Source of the DNA: Bauldia sp963759235
Lineage (GTDB): Bacteria; Pseudomonadota; Alphaproteobacteria; Rhizobiales; Kaistiaceae
Direction: 5' to 3'
Assembly (NCBI GenBank): GCA_963759235.1
Contig: CAVWYO010000005.1
Coordinates: 682,001-746,000, forward strand
DNA: 64,000 nucleotides
Shown here: piece by piece, positions 1 to 9,315 of the stretch
Numbering within the stretch: the stretch's first letter is position 1
Layout of the letters: the number at the start of each line of letters is the position of its first letter
Position numbers and translations under genes: made by a program
The notes under the pieces: generated by a model
What the model saw: only the letters and a program-made list of their open reading frames with translations
Told to the model about the DNA's origin: nothing
The model's database searches: none

Positions 1-1190
1 GATCGGTGATGGTCAGCGCCCAGGCGACCACCGAGCCGGCGCCGGAGCCGCGACCGGGACCGACCGGGATCGTCTGCCCCTTTGCCCACTGAATGAAGTC
101 GGCGACGATGAGGAAGTAGCCCGGATATTTCATCCGCTCGATGACGCCGAGCTCATATTCCAGCCGCTCGCTGTACTCCTCGGCCGTCAGTCCGGGAGCC
201 AGACCGTGAGTGGCGAGACGGTCGGCGAGTCCGTTTCGGGCGGCCTCGCGGAGAGCCTCCGCTTCCGCCCGATCGGCGGTGTCCGGGTCGGCGTCGGCGC
301 CGGCGAAGCGCGGCAGGATGGGTCGTCGGACGGACGGCCACCACGCCGAGCGCAGGGCGATTTCCACAGTGTTGGCAATGGCTTCCGGCAGGTCGCTGAA
401 CAGCTCGACCATCGCGGCCCGGGTCTTGAAATAGTGCTCCGGCGTCAGCCGCCGGCGATTATCGTCGCCGATCACCGCGCCTTCCGAGATGCAGATCAGC
501 GCGTCGTGGGCCTCGTAGTCTTCACGGGTCGGGAAGAACGCCTCGTTGGTGGCGACCAGCGGCAGATTGCGGGCGTAGGCGAACTCGAGGAGCTGCGGCT
601 CGACGAACTGCTCGCTCGCCAGGCCGTGGCGCTGGATCTCGACATAGAGGGCATCGGGAAATAACGTCGCCAGCCGGTCGAGCCGTGCCGCCGCCAGATC
701 GGTCTGCCCGGCCGCGATCGCCCGGTCGATCGGGCCGCCCGGCCCACCGGTCAGGGCGATCAGGCCGGCCGCATGCGACGCCAGCCGGTCAATCGGCGCA
801 TGCGGCCGCTCTCCCGTCTCGGTATCCATGAAGGCGGCCGAAACCAGCCGCACGAGGTTCCAGTATCCCTCTTCGCTCGCCGCGATCAGGACGATATCGG
901 CCAGCCGCTTCTGAGGGGTCCCGCCACCCGGCCGTTCATTGGCCCTCGGTGTCGCCGAAATCCACCGCGACCTGGCATCCGACGATCGGCTGGATGCCCT
1001 GCTCGACCATCTTCTCGGAGAATTCGAGCGCCCCGAACAGGTTGCCCGTATCGGCGATGCCGAGCGCCGGCATCCGGTCGGCGGCGGCGAGCGCGGCAAG
1101 CGTCTTGATCGGCAGCGCGCCTTCCAGAAGCGAATAGGCGGAGTGCACCCTCAGATGCACGAAGCCGACCTCCTCGGCGATGCAACTCAT
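1..1190 (-). CDS. dnaE: DNA polymerase III subunit alpha, N-terminal part, frameshifted and cut by window edge
   Basis: Catalytic alpha subunit of the replicative DNA polymerase. The N-terminus carries the PHP-domain start VHLRVHSAYSLLEGA followed by LGIADTGNLFGALEF. Near the left edge the frame reads GPGRGSGAGSVVAWALTITD, the polymerase-core motif, so about the first 400 residues are here. The start at 1190 is preceded by AGGAGG at good spacing. The frame breaks near 939: FGDTEGQ runs into TGA, while the next frame continues with NERPGGGTPQKRLADIVLIA and stays open to the edge. One extra base (or two missing) explains this. The gene is essential, so a sequencing error is more likely than decay, unless another dnaE copy exists. 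Family assignment is near certain. Confidence 0.93.
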
Positions 1191-1273
1191 GGCGCGATCC
1201 TCCTCGCACCAAGTGTCGCCAACGGCCCGGCTCATGTCCACGGGCCATCCGCCGTTTCTCCCGGGCGCAATCG

Positions 1274-1372
1274 TCACATGATCATGTGCATCGCCTCGGA
1301 GAGAACCCCGACGGATGCGACGAATGCGGTGATGACGATCAGCGCGGCGATATCCTTGAGAAAAGCGGTCAT
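1274..1372 (-). CDS. Small hypothetical membrane protein (32 aa)
   Basis: A 32-residue ORF starting MTAFLKDIAALIVITAFVAS and ending in TGA at 1274. It consists almost wholly of one hydrophobic segment (about residues 8-24), so a single-pass membrane miniprotein is likely. A purine-rich GAGGGGGA lies 5-12 bases before the ATG. It sits 83 bases upstream of dnaE on the same strand and could be cotranscribed with it. I do not recognise the family. Support is the ribosome site plus the membrane-like composition; chance cannot be ruled out at this length. Confidence 0.45.
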   Translation of the reverse strand: MTAFLKDIAALIVITAFVASVGVLSEAMHMIM

Positions 1373-1546
1373 TTTCGGTCCCCCTCGTTCATTGGGAGGG
1401 CATAGTGTTCTTGTTTTGTTCTTCTGTCAAGGTTGGGCATCATATCAGATCGACGCTGGTTGAGCTGTAGGCGTCTACCAGCGGCTCCGGCGTTATCGTA
1501 ATCTGATTCTTGGATAGCGCGATTTGGATTTCGCGGTCCGTTAGGA

Positions 1547-1807
1547 TCACTCAGCCGCCTCCAACTCCCCACTCGAAACAATACGCTCTTCGACCCAAAC
1601 TCGCCATTTGCCGCTGGTCGTTTCTGCAGGCAATTCGATGCACCGCACGCCGTCACTTTTAGCGACGGGTTCTCCGACATCAACTCTACCATGTAGAAGT
1701 GATCCTTTGTCTACCGTAAATCGCTCGGGGCCATTAATCGTATCGATTTCGACAACCAATTCGCTTGGGTGAATTCCTGTTCCCGCCACTCGCACCATCG
1801 CATACAT
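1547..1807 (-). CDS. Hypothetical protein (86 aa)
   Basis: Small soluble protein beginning MYAMVRVAGTGIHPSELVVE and ending GELEAAE, with no recognised domain, signal peptide or membrane segment. Two in-frame ATGs are available at 1813 and 1807. AGGAGG lies only 3 bases before the first but 9 before the second, so 1807 is preferred. Composition is more AT-rich than the surrounding housekeeping genes, which with the neighbouring transposase remnant suggests acquired DNA. Function unknown. Confidence 0.55.
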   Translation of the reverse strand: MYAMVRVAGTGIHPSELVVEIDTINGPERFTVDKGSLLHGRVDVGEPVAKSDGVRCIELPAETTSGKWRVWVEERIVSSGELEAAE

Positions 1808-2377
1808 AGTCATCTCCCTCCTGAGCCGACATTAGAAGTTGAACTGTGGAAATGGCCAATTCGGAATCAACAATTCCTTTTTCAACGCGATTTCCTTTGC
1901 CGGTGTGGCAAATGCCCCACGCAGAACATATCATGAACGAAGACTCGAAAGAATTGCGAAATCAGAGGGACTGCGCTGCATTTTTATACGGCCCCGCTTC
2001 CCCGGCTTGGGCGCGCGGGCATCGATCAGCGCGACGATCTCTTCCATCGACCACAGGTGCTCGCTGACGCCGCAGCCATCACCGGCGATAGCTTGGGCGC
2101 CTTGTGCGTGCGCGGAGGTACGTGCTGTCCGAATCAATCAGCGAATTGATCCACGCTCCATTCGATCGGATTGATCGCCCCGAGGCTGGCGCGCCTTATG
2201 GTCGGTGCAAGGTAATCGATGGGGGCCGCTCTTGATGATCGGTTATCGTGCCGGCAGCAGGTCCCTTGGCGGCATAGTTGACGGCTCGCCGACGCCGATA
2301 GTGCCGCTTCGCGCTTCAACTGTAATGCGTCTTGGCCTTTCCTTCGGCCCTTGACCTCGCCCAAAGGAGAAAATCCA
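1808..2377. other. Intergenic accessory stretch
   Basis: About 570 bases between the small ORF at 1547 and the membrane protein at 2378. Apart from the decayed transposase tail at 1931-2137, no ORF with a believable ribosome site, no tRNA and no clear terminator was found. Composition is uneven and locally AT-rich, consistent with an insertion-deletion hotspot between dnaE and the lol genes. Confidence 0.5.
1931..2137 (-). pseudogene. Decayed transposase C-terminal fragment (IS1-like or related)
   Basis: The minus strand reads GVSEHLWSMEEIVALIDA followed by APKPGKRG. This resembles the extreme C-terminus of transposases of small alphaproteobacterial insertion sequences, which often end in a KRGPYKKR-like tail. 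One base appears lost at the tail: restoring a G in the run near 1990 gives KRGPYKNAAQSL and a stop. Only this tail survives; there is no DDE core and no terminal inverted repeats were seen. The assignment is from memory of family motifs, so the exact IS family is uncertain. Confidence 0.4.
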
Positions 2378-2899
2378 ATGGAACTTGCCGGTTCAGCGTA
2401 TCTCTTCAACCTGTCGTTGGTGGCGATGACCTTCGCTGCGGTCTCGGTCTTGGTGATGCTGATGCGCCAGACCATGGGCGGGAAGCTATCAAACTTCGAT
2501 ATCTTCCTGATCACGACCTATGTCTCACTGGGATTTGCAGCCGGCGTGAATGCAATACTGCCGGCGCTGATCGCCCTACTCCATTTTCCCGAAGCTGTGA
2601 CGTGGATGATCGCGAGCCTGGTTGCCGCGGCCATCCAGGTTATGACCGTCGCTCACATCCAGCTTCAGCGACCGAAGGCCGCGCCGGTGGCAGTGCCGCC
2701 GACCGTCCTGCTTGCCTACTTCACCCATTGGGGCGCGGCGGTGCTTCTCGTTGTGAACGCGGCGGTGTTTCACGGAGCTGCGCTCCATGCCATCGCCGTC
2801 TCCATTTCGCTCTGCATGGCCATGTGGACGTTCGTACGCCGGATATCCCTGCTCCTCGGCGAGAAGCCCGGCGAGGACTGGGACCCTAAGCGCGCGTAG
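2378..2899 (+). CDS. Hypothetical multi-pass membrane protein
   Basis: A 173-residue protein starting MELAGSAYLFNLSLVAMTFA. AAAGGAG 8 bases before the ATG at 2378 decides the start against the upstream TTG. About five hydrophobic stretches (residues 7-28, 42-64, 69-88, 105-126 and 128-146) suggest an inner-membrane protein with a short charged C-terminal tail. No catalytic motif or known family was recognised. It is the only plus-strand gene in this area and lies in the accessory patch next to a toxin-antitoxin pair. Role unknown. Confidence 0.65.
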   Translation: MELAGSAYLFNLSLVAMTFAAVSVLVMLMRQTMGGKLSNFDIFLITTYVSLGFAAGVNAILPALIALLHFPEAVTWMIASLVAAAIQVMTVAHIQLQRPKAAPVAVPPTVLLAYFTHWGAAVLLVVNAAVFHGAALHAIAVSISLCMAMWTFVRRISLLLGEKPGEDWDPKRA

Positions 2900-3055
2900 A
2901 AAATGGCCGGCGCGATCTTCATGGAAGAGAACGCTGACGGGCCGGGTGCGGGGCTGGGGAATCATCGTCAAGGGCTGTCGTCATGCCTATCCCCAAGTGT
3001 CCTCGTCAGGACAGCACCCGGGAGGAGGTCGTGTCGCGGTTCGAATTTCTGCGGG

Positions 3056-3757
3056 TTAGTCGGACGCCGCCGTCAACTCCTCGATCGAGGGCTCCGGCGC
3101 TCCGGACCACACCAGCCGGTAGAGGCCGCCCTGCGCCACGGATTGGACCGCGTGCGGCCAGAGCGCGGCGAAGCAGGTTCCCGTTCGATGGCGGACCGAC
3201 GGATAGATGATGCCGTTCAGCCCGGCCGCCCGCGCGGCCTCCGCGAGCGCATTGCCAACGGGATATCCGACGGCGGGATCGGGATCGAGACTGGGGTGAT
3301 CCGACCCGACTTGCCGCAGATCGACGTACTCGCCGGCGAGGCTCGCGAACAGTTCGACGTAGTCGACCGTCGCCCGATACTCGCCGGTCCGGCCGAGGAA
3401 TTCCGCCATGTGGTAGGACACCTCGGCCAGAGAGGTTCTGACGTCCAGCGCCGCATACCAGGCGCCGCGGCCCGGCCCGTTGAAGCGATTGAGTTGGCGC
3501 GGCCTGGCGTAGGCGAACGCGGCATTGATGAAGGCCGCGTGCGGAACGCCGAAGACCAGTTCATTGGCCGCGATTCCTTCCAGGCCGCCTTCCTGCGCGC
3601 GCAGCCGCGCACTGGTCGCCGCCTCGATCTCAAAGAGCGCCGGGAGATCCTCGTCCGCCACCAGCGCGCGCAAGACCGAGTCGCGGAGCCTGGCGGTCGA
3701 CACCAGCCTCACCGTTCGCGCGAAGGCGGCGCGGACGATCGGCAGGCCGTCCAGCAT
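3056..3757 (-). CDS. RES-domain toxin of a type II toxin-antitoxin module
   Basis: RES-family toxins are ADP-ribosyltransferase-fold enzymes that consume or use NAD+ and arrest growth. The conserved pattern is visible: NRFNGPGRGAWYAALDV supplies the Arg, Gly and Tyr positions, TSLAEVSYH the conserved Glu, and GIIYPSVR the conserved Ser. Length (233 residues) fits the longer RES members. The ATG at 3757 directly follows an alternative TTG at 3760. The gene starts about 10 bases after the antitoxin stop (3767), the usual antitoxin-first operon. Nothing looks truncated, so it is probably active. Confidence 0.85.
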   Translation of the reverse strand: MLDGLPIVRAAFARTVRLVSTARLRDSVLRALVADEDLPALFEIEAATSARLRAQEGGLEGIAANELVFGVPHAAFINAAFAYARPRQLNRFNGPGRGAWYAALDVRTSLAEVSYHMAEFLGRTGEYRATVDYVELFASLAGEYVDLRQVGSDHPSLDPDPAVGYPVGNALAEAARAAGLNGIIYPSVRHRTGTCFAALWPHAVQSVAQGGLYRLVWSGAPEPSIEELTAASD

Positions 3758-3766
3758 CAAGCTGTT

Positions 3767-4201
3767 CTACATGCCGCCCCTGACCGCGTCGACGTAGCGC
3801 CGAACCTCGATCATCCGGGGAATGCCGCCCGCCATCATGGCCTGGATCGGCGTCTCCTGCTCGAACAGCGGCCCTTTGTTCCGCAGCCGCGGCCAGCGGT
3901 CGGCCATGCTGTCGGCGAACAAGAGGTGCAGGCCTTTGAAGATACCGACCAAAGCGGAGACCCTGGTCAATTGGTCCTGACTGAGCACCGGTCGCCGCCC
4001 GCGCTTGATGCGGTCCCAGGAACTGGCGGAGACGCCAAGCAGCATTGCCGCCTCGGCGTTTGAAAGGCCCCAGCGCTTTGCCAGGGACAGGTAAGCCTTG
4101 AGCCCAACGGCAGAAAGCCGGGCCCGGTCACCCTCGCGCGAGAATGTCTGCAGCTCTCCCGACGCCAAGGGTGGCGCGGTTGCTTCCTGGGCAGTGCTCA
4201 T
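3767..4201 (-). CDS. Xre/MbcA/ParS-type antitoxin
   Basis: Partner antitoxin of the downstream RES toxin. Residues about 30-75 form an Xre-like helix-turn-helix (WGLSNAEAAMLLGVSASSWD). The C-terminal part, LFADSMADRWPRLRNKGPLF then TPIQAMMAGG and VRRYVDAVRG, matches the toxin-binding MbcA/ParS (DUF2384) domain. The ATG at 4201 has AGGAGA upstream. Such antitoxins repress their own promoter; a perfect inverted repeat at 4206-4239 overlaps the ribosome site and is a natural operator candidate. Confident on family, inferred on regulation. Confidence 0.87.
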   Translation of the reverse strand: MSTAQEATAPPLASGELQTFSREGDRARLSAVGLKAYLSLAKRWGLSNAEAAMLLGVSASSWDRIKRGRRPVLSQDQLTRVSALVGIFKGLHLLFADSMADRWPRLRNKGPLFEQETPIQAMMAGGIPRMIEVRRYVDAVRGGM

Positions 4202-4205
4202 GGCT

Positions 4206-4239
4206 CGTCTCCTGATACATATTTAGGCGTCAGGAGACG
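4206..4239. promoter_or_regulatory. Inverted repeat, candidate operator of the RES/Xre module
   Basis: Perfect 10-base arms CGTCTCCTGA (4206-4215) and TCAGGAGACG (4230-4239) separated by 14 bases. The left arm covers the antitoxin Shine-Dalgarno region. The position directly upstream of an Xre-type antitoxin fits autoregulation by a dimeric helix-turn-helix protein. Binding is inferred, not shown. Confidence 0.5.
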
Positions 4240-4296
4240 CGATGTCCAGTGATCCTTGGTCGACGCCGCTCTCTCGCGGCCGCACCGCCTCCCCGC

Positions 4297-5211
4297 CTAC
4301 CGCCCGGTCTTGAGGACGATGCAGGCACCGCCGGCGGATTTGAGACGCGTGCAAATCTTGTCGGCCTCGTCGCGCGTCGTGGCGGGAACCCGCAGCTGGA
4401 AGAGCGGGGCGCTGCCGCGGCTGCGGTCGACCGCGCGGATCACCATCGGCGGTTGACCGCCGAGAATAGCGGCGTGCTGCGCCTGCAGGCGGCCATAGCT
4501 CGCCATCGCCCGGTTGAGGGAGAAGTTGCCGGCGACCTGAACCCCCCATGGCGCCCAGGCGGCCTTCTCGATGCGGTTGACCAGTTCCGCACCGGCACCC
4601 GCCTTGGCGAGCCGCGCCGCGATCTCCAGACATCCCTCGTCGGGCTTCTCCTTGACCGGAGCAACCGCCGGCGTGGGATCCTCCTGGTTCCACTCCTCCG
4701 CGGTTCGTCCGGTGATCGCCAGCACGTAGTCGCGGGTCTCCCACGGCAAGCCCCCCGATCCGGCGATCCAGTCCTCGACGCGCTGCTCGCCCGAATTGTA
4801 GGCGGCCGCGGCGAGCCCCAGATTGCCGAAGCGGTCGGCCAGGTCGCGGAGGTAACCGGCCGAGGCAGGGATTGCCTCGATCGGATCGAACGGATCGGAC
4901 AGGGTCCGCAGCGCGGCTGTGCCGGGCATGAACTGCGCAATGCCCTCTGCCCCCTTGGGGCTGACGGCATCCGGCCGGAAGCGGCTCTCTTTCCAGATGA
5001 GCCGGGTGAAGAAGCCGATCGGCAGGCTATGCTCTTCGGCCGCGGCTTCGATCAGTGCGCAGATGGTCTGCGGATCGTCGTCGGCCGGCTTTCCCGTCGC
5101 GGCGACCTCCGCGGCGGCGCTCGCGGTCGCTGCGGCCGCCTGCTCCTCGGCGCGCGCGGGAGAGAGGCCGGCTACCAGCATCAAAACCGCGACAACCGCC
5201 GGCCGGAGCAT
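4297..5211 (-). CDS. Lytic transglycosylase with C-terminal SPOR-like domain
   Basis: Periplasmic peptidoglycan-cleaving enzyme. A signal peptide (MLRPAVVAVLMLVAGLSPARA) precedes an SLT domain: LIWKESRFRPDAVSPKGAEG carries the catalytic Glu, then IAQFMPGTA and AAAYNSGEQRVEDW, the family hallmarks. The last 70 or so residues (PLFQLRVPATTRDEADKICT, then GACIVLKTGR) look like a degenerate SPOR peptidoglycan-binding domain. It ends the minus-strand series proS-lolC-lolD and starts 5 bases after the lolD stop, so it is probably cotranscribed with it. Exact soluble or membrane-bound subclass is uncertain. Confidence 0.87.
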   Translation of the reverse strand: MLRPAVVAVLMLVAGLSPARAEEQAAAATASAAAEVAATGKPADDDPQTICALIEAAAEEHSLPIGFFTRLIWKESRFRPDAVSPKGAEGIAQFMPGTAALRTLSDPFDPIEAIPASAGYLRDLADRFGNLGLAAAAYNSGEQRVEDWIAGSGGLPWETRDYVLAITGRTAEEWNQEDPTPAVAPVKEKPDEGCLEIAARLAKAGAGAELVNRIEKAAWAPWGVQVAGNFSLNRAMASYGRLQAQHAAILGGQPPMVIRAVDRSRGSAPLFQLRVPATTRDEADKICTRLKSAGGACIVLKTGR

Positions 5212-5216
5212 CCTCC

Positions 5217-5923
<707 letters not shown>

Positions 5924-5927
<4 letters not shown>

Positions 5928-7279
5928 TCGTAGCGCAGCGCCTCGACCGGATCGAGGCGGGCTGCCCGCCAGGCCGGATAGAGCGTGGCGAGGAACGACA
6001 AAGCGAGTGCCATGGCGATCACCGCCAGTGTCTCGCCGGGATCCATGTCGGCCGGCAGCTTGCTGAGGAAATAGAGGTCCGGCGAGAACACGTCGGTCCG
6101 GAACAGTCCGGTGATCCACTCGCGGATGGTCTCGATGTTGAGCGAGATGAGCACCCCGAGCAAAAAGCCGGCAAGGGTGCCAATCGCTCCGATCGACGAT
6201 CCGATGATGAAGAAGATGCGCATGATCGCGCCGCGCGTCGCCCCCATCGTTCTCAGGATGGCGATCGCGTGGCCCTTCTCCTTCACCAGCATGGTCAGGC
6301 CGGAAATGATGTTCAGTGCGGCGATCAGGATGATCAGGCTGAGGATCACGAACATGACATTGCGCTCGACCTCGAGGGCGGAGAAGAACGTCACGTTCCG
6401 CTGCTGCCAGTCGGTCAACAGAATCTGGCGGTCGGCGGCGCGCTCGATCGCCGGCCGCAACGCATCGACCGAATCGGCGTCGTCGAGATAGATCTCGATC
6501 GCGGTCGCCTCGTCGTCGAGGTTGAAATAAGCCTGAGCCTCCTTGAAGGGCAGGAAGACGAAGCTCGAATCGTACTCCGACATGCCGATCTCGAAGATCG
6601 CGGTCACCGGATAGGCCTTGATCCGCGGCGTCACGCCGAGCGGCGTGACGTTGCCGTTCGGCGAGACCAGCGTCAGGCTGCTGCCGATCGTCAGCCCCAG
6701 CGAGGCGGCGAGCCGGGTGCCGATGGCGACGCCACCCGACGCCTCGAAGTCGGCGAGGCTGCCAAGCTGGACATTGTTGGCGATGCCACGGATCGAGGGC
6801 AGGTCGGCGTCGCGGATGCCGCGCACCAGAACACCGCTGGAGTTGTTCGACCCGCTGGCGAGGGCCTGTCCCTCGACGAGCGGAATCGCCGACGCGACGC
6901 CCTTCACCGCGGCGATCCGCTTGGCGACTGCATCGTAGTCGGTCAGGCCGGTGTCCATCGGCTGGACGATCAGATGGCCGTTCAGGCCGAGGATCTTGTC
7001 GATCAGCTGGGCCCGGAAGCCGTTCATCACCGCCATGACGATGATCAGCGTGGCGACGCCAAGCATGATGCCGATGAAAGAGAAGCCGGCGATGACCGAG
7101 ATGAACGCCTCGCGCCGACGCGCTCGCAGATAGCGCCCCGCGAGCATCCATTCGAACCGGGAGAACGGACCGGTCGCCGCGGTGAGCGGCTTTGGCTTGG
7201 TTGCGCTCGCCTTGCCCGGCGCTCGCCGTTGCGGAGCCTCGGTTGGCCTACCGGGCAACGAGTCGGTTGATTGCAGCAT
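5924..7279 (-). CDS. lolC: Lipoprotein-releasing system transmembrane protein LolC/E
   Basis: Membrane subunit of the Lol exporter. After a variable basic N-terminus it reads FEWMLAGRYLRARRREAFIS and the first membrane helix (SFIGIMLGVATLIIVMAVMNGF). A large periplasmic domain follows, then three C-terminal helices with the MacB/FtsX-like loop MLVKEKGHAIAILRTMGA, and the end AARLDPVEALRYE. Alphaproteobacteria usually have one gene covering LolC and LolE. The ATG at 7279 overlaps the proS stop by about 30 bases. No strong ribosome site precedes it, so an internal start is possible. Confidence 0.92.
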
Positions 7280-8570
7280 CGATCGTCAGCGTCTCTCGTT
7301 CGCCGGTGGCGCGCCGCTTGACCTCGACCTCGCCGGAAGCGATTCCCTTCGGTCCGACAATGACCTGCCACGGCAGGCCGATCAAATCCATGGTTGCGAA
7401 TTTCGCCCCGGCACGATTGTCTACGTCGTCGTAAAGGACATCAATTCCGGCTTTCGTGAGGCGTTCGTAGATTCCCTCGGCAGCGGCATCGGTCTCCCGG
7501 TCGCCTGGCTTGAGGTTGATCAGGCCGACCGCGAAGGGCGCCACGCTGTCCGGCCAGATGATGCCGTCATCGTCGTGGAAGGCCTCGATTATCGCGCCCA
7601 CCAGCCGCGAGACGCCGACGCCGTAGGAGCCGCTGTGGACCGGACGCTGGCTGCCGTCGGGGCCGGCGACCATCGCCTTCATCGGGACCGAATATTTGGT
7701 ACCGAAGTAGAAGATCTGACCGACCTCGATCCCCCGCGTGTGGAGACGCTTGTCGGCCGGCACCTCGCGTTCGAACCGCGCCGCGTCGTGAACGTCCTCG
7801 GTGGCGGCGTAGAACGACGTCCACGGCGCGATCAGCGGCGCGAGATCCGCCTGATAGTCGACGTCCTCGTCCGGCACCGCCAGGTCGAGGACATCCTTGT
7901 GGCAATAGACACCGGATTCGCCGGTCTCGGCCAGCACCAGGAATTCATGGCTGAGGTCGCCGCCGATCGGCCCGGTCTCCGCCCGCATCGGGATGGCAGT
8001 AAGGCCCATCCGCGAGAACGTTCTCAGATAGGCAACGAACATCTTGTTGTATGCGACCCGAGCTGCCGTCTCATCGACGTCGAAGGAATAGGCGTCCTTC
8101 ATCAGGAATTCGCGCCCCCGCATGACGCCGAAGCGCGGCCGTACCTCGTCGCGGAACTTCCACTGGATGTGATAGAGATTGAGCGGCAATGACCGGTACG
8201 AGGTGACGAAGGTGCGGAAGATGTCCGTCACCATCTCCTCGTTGGTCGGACCGTATAGCATGTCGCGTTCGTGCCGGTCCTCGATCCTCAGCATCTCCTT
8301 GCCGTAGTCGTCGTAACGCCCGCTTTCGCGCCAAAGGTCGGCGGGCTGAACGGTCGGCATGAGGATTTCGATGGCACCCGACCGGTCCTGCTCCTCGCGA
8401 ACGATACCTTCGATGCGCGCCAGAACGCGGGTGCCGATGGGAAGCCAGGAGTAGATGCCGGCCGCCTGCTGGCGGATCAGTCCGGCACGCAGCATCAGGC
8501 GGTGGGAGACGATCTCCGCTTCCTTGGGATTCTCGCGAAGAGTCGGCAGAAAATAGCGGGACAGGCGCAT
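7248..8570 (-). CDS. proS: Prolyl-tRNA synthetase, short alphaproteobacterial form
   Basis: Class II aminoacyl-tRNA synthetase charging tRNA-Pro. It begins MRLSRYFLPTLRENPKEAEI and shows class II motif 2 (FRDEVRPRFGVMRGREFLMK) and motif 3 (SGSYGVGVSRLVGAIIE). At 440 residues it lacks the large editing (INS) domain found in the enterobacterial enzyme, which is normal for Hyphomicrobiales. It sits between the DUF1467/mce/rnj group and lolC, the conserved alphaproteobacterial order. Confidence 0.96.
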   Translation of the reverse strand: MRLSRYFLPTLRENPKEAEIVSHRLMLRAGLIRQQAAGIYSWLPIGTRVLARIEGIVREEQDRSGAIEILMPTVQPADLWRESGRYDDYGKEMLRIEDRHERDMLYGPTNEEMVTDIFRTFVTSYRSLPLNLYHIQWKFRDEVRPRFGVMRGREFLMKDAYSFDVDETAARVAYNKMFVAYLRTFSRMGLTAIPMRAETGPIGGDLSHEFLVLAETGESGVYCHKDVLDLAVPDEDVDYQADLAPLIAPWTSFYAATEDVHDAARFEREVPADKRLHTRGIEVGQIFYFGTKYSVPMKAMVAGPDGSQRPVHSGSYGVGVSRLVGAIIEAFHDDDGIIWPDSVAPFAVGLINLKPGDRETDAAAEGIYERLTKAGIDVLYDDVDNRAGAKFATMDLIGLPWQVIVGPKGIASGEVEVKRRATGERETLTIDAAINRLVAR

Positions 8571-9005
8571 CGGAGCGGTCGATTCCCGTGCTGTTCAGGC
8601 GGGGCCGCCAGTCAATCGACACCGTGTCGAAAAGACAAGCCCTCGCCGCCTGCTGTTGCGGTCAGTGGCAATAAGCCGGCAAATCGGTGACCATGCGCGA
8701 CGGATCGCGCAGTCGGGCCTCATTCCATCTCCTTCCAACATGCAAAAATTTTGAGCCGGCGGCGCACAAATAGATGACAAGTCCTTCGAGTTTCGTTACG
8801 GTCCTTCGTCATAAAGGGGGGTTGGGAAATGGCTTATCAAAGGCCCGCCCGCCCTCCTGAATAAAAAGGCATCGCGGTCTAAGTCTTGGGAGGAAGATCC
8901 CTTCAGGCGCGCCGTTCGGTCGCAGCCGCCACACCATGAGGAAAGGTCCAATCAGCCAGTTGGATCATTGAGTGAGGCACGAAGGGTTAAGACGCGGAAC
9001 TCGGT
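8571..9005. other. Intergenic region upstream of proS, possible plus-strand transcript
   Basis: About 430 bases between the proS start and the 3' end of the DUF1467 gene. No convincing ORF was found, only peptides of about a dozen codons such as MAYQRPARPPE from 8829. The plus strand ends in a canonical intrinsic terminator at 9006-9034 with no plus-strand gene upstream. An intergenic small RNA is therefore possible. The proS promoter must also lie here on the minus strand, but no motif was confidently placed. Confidence 0.4.
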
Positions 9006-9034
9006 AAGCAAGGCTGAAAAGCCTTGCTTTTTTT
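9006..9034 (+). terminator. Intrinsic terminator, plus-strand polarity
   Basis: Perfect 9-base stem AAGCAAGGC / GCCTTGCTT around the loop TGAAAA, running into a U-tract on the plus strand. It abuts the stop codon of the minus-strand DUF1467 gene (9033-9035), so the hairpin may serve that operon too, but the T-run gives it plus-strand polarity. Confidence 0.75.
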
Positions 9035-9302
9035 ATTGCCGCGGCAGGAAGATCGCGCCCATCTCCTCGACGCCGTAGCCGAGATAGCCGATCAGGAACC
9101 AGATCGCGAAGGTCACCACGGCAGCGGCGATCGACGTGGCGATCACCTTGCGGAGGAACCGCGGATTGGCGGGAGCGCTCGCGGTTGTGCCGAGCGTGAC
9201 TTTCCCTTCCTCTTCCTGGGTGCGCATTCCCCACGGAAGCACCGTGAACAACACGATCCACCAGACGACGAAATAGATGGCGATGATGCTGAGGACGCTC
9301 AT
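9033..9302 (-). CDS. DUF1467 family membrane protein
   Basis: An 89-residue protein typical of DUF1467: MSVLSIIAIYFVVWWIVLFT then LPWGMRTQEE, a short linker, and a second membrane helix (VIATSIAAAVVTFAIWFLIG). Function unknown; the family is restricted largely to alphaproteobacteria. It lies 13 bases downstream of the methylmalonyl-CoA epimerase gene and is the last gene of the nuo-birA-rnj-mce string. The conserved neighbourhood supports the call strongly. Confidence 0.9.
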   Translation of the reverse strand: MSVLSIIAIYFVVWWIVLFTVLPWGMRTQEEEGKVTLGTTASAPANPRFLRKVIATSIAAAVVTFAIWFLIGYLGYGVEEMGAIFLPRQ

Positions 9303-9315
9303 ACGGCAGGGAATC

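Noticed and set aside
2903..4063. Long plus-strand open frame opposite the RES toxin and antitoxin
   Set aside because: Arg/Gly-rich composition typical of the antisense of a high-GC gene; the minus-strand frames match known families.
8930..8960. GAGGAAAGGTCC resembling an RNase P RNA element
   Set aside because: The gap is too short for RNase P RNA and the other conserved blocks are absent.
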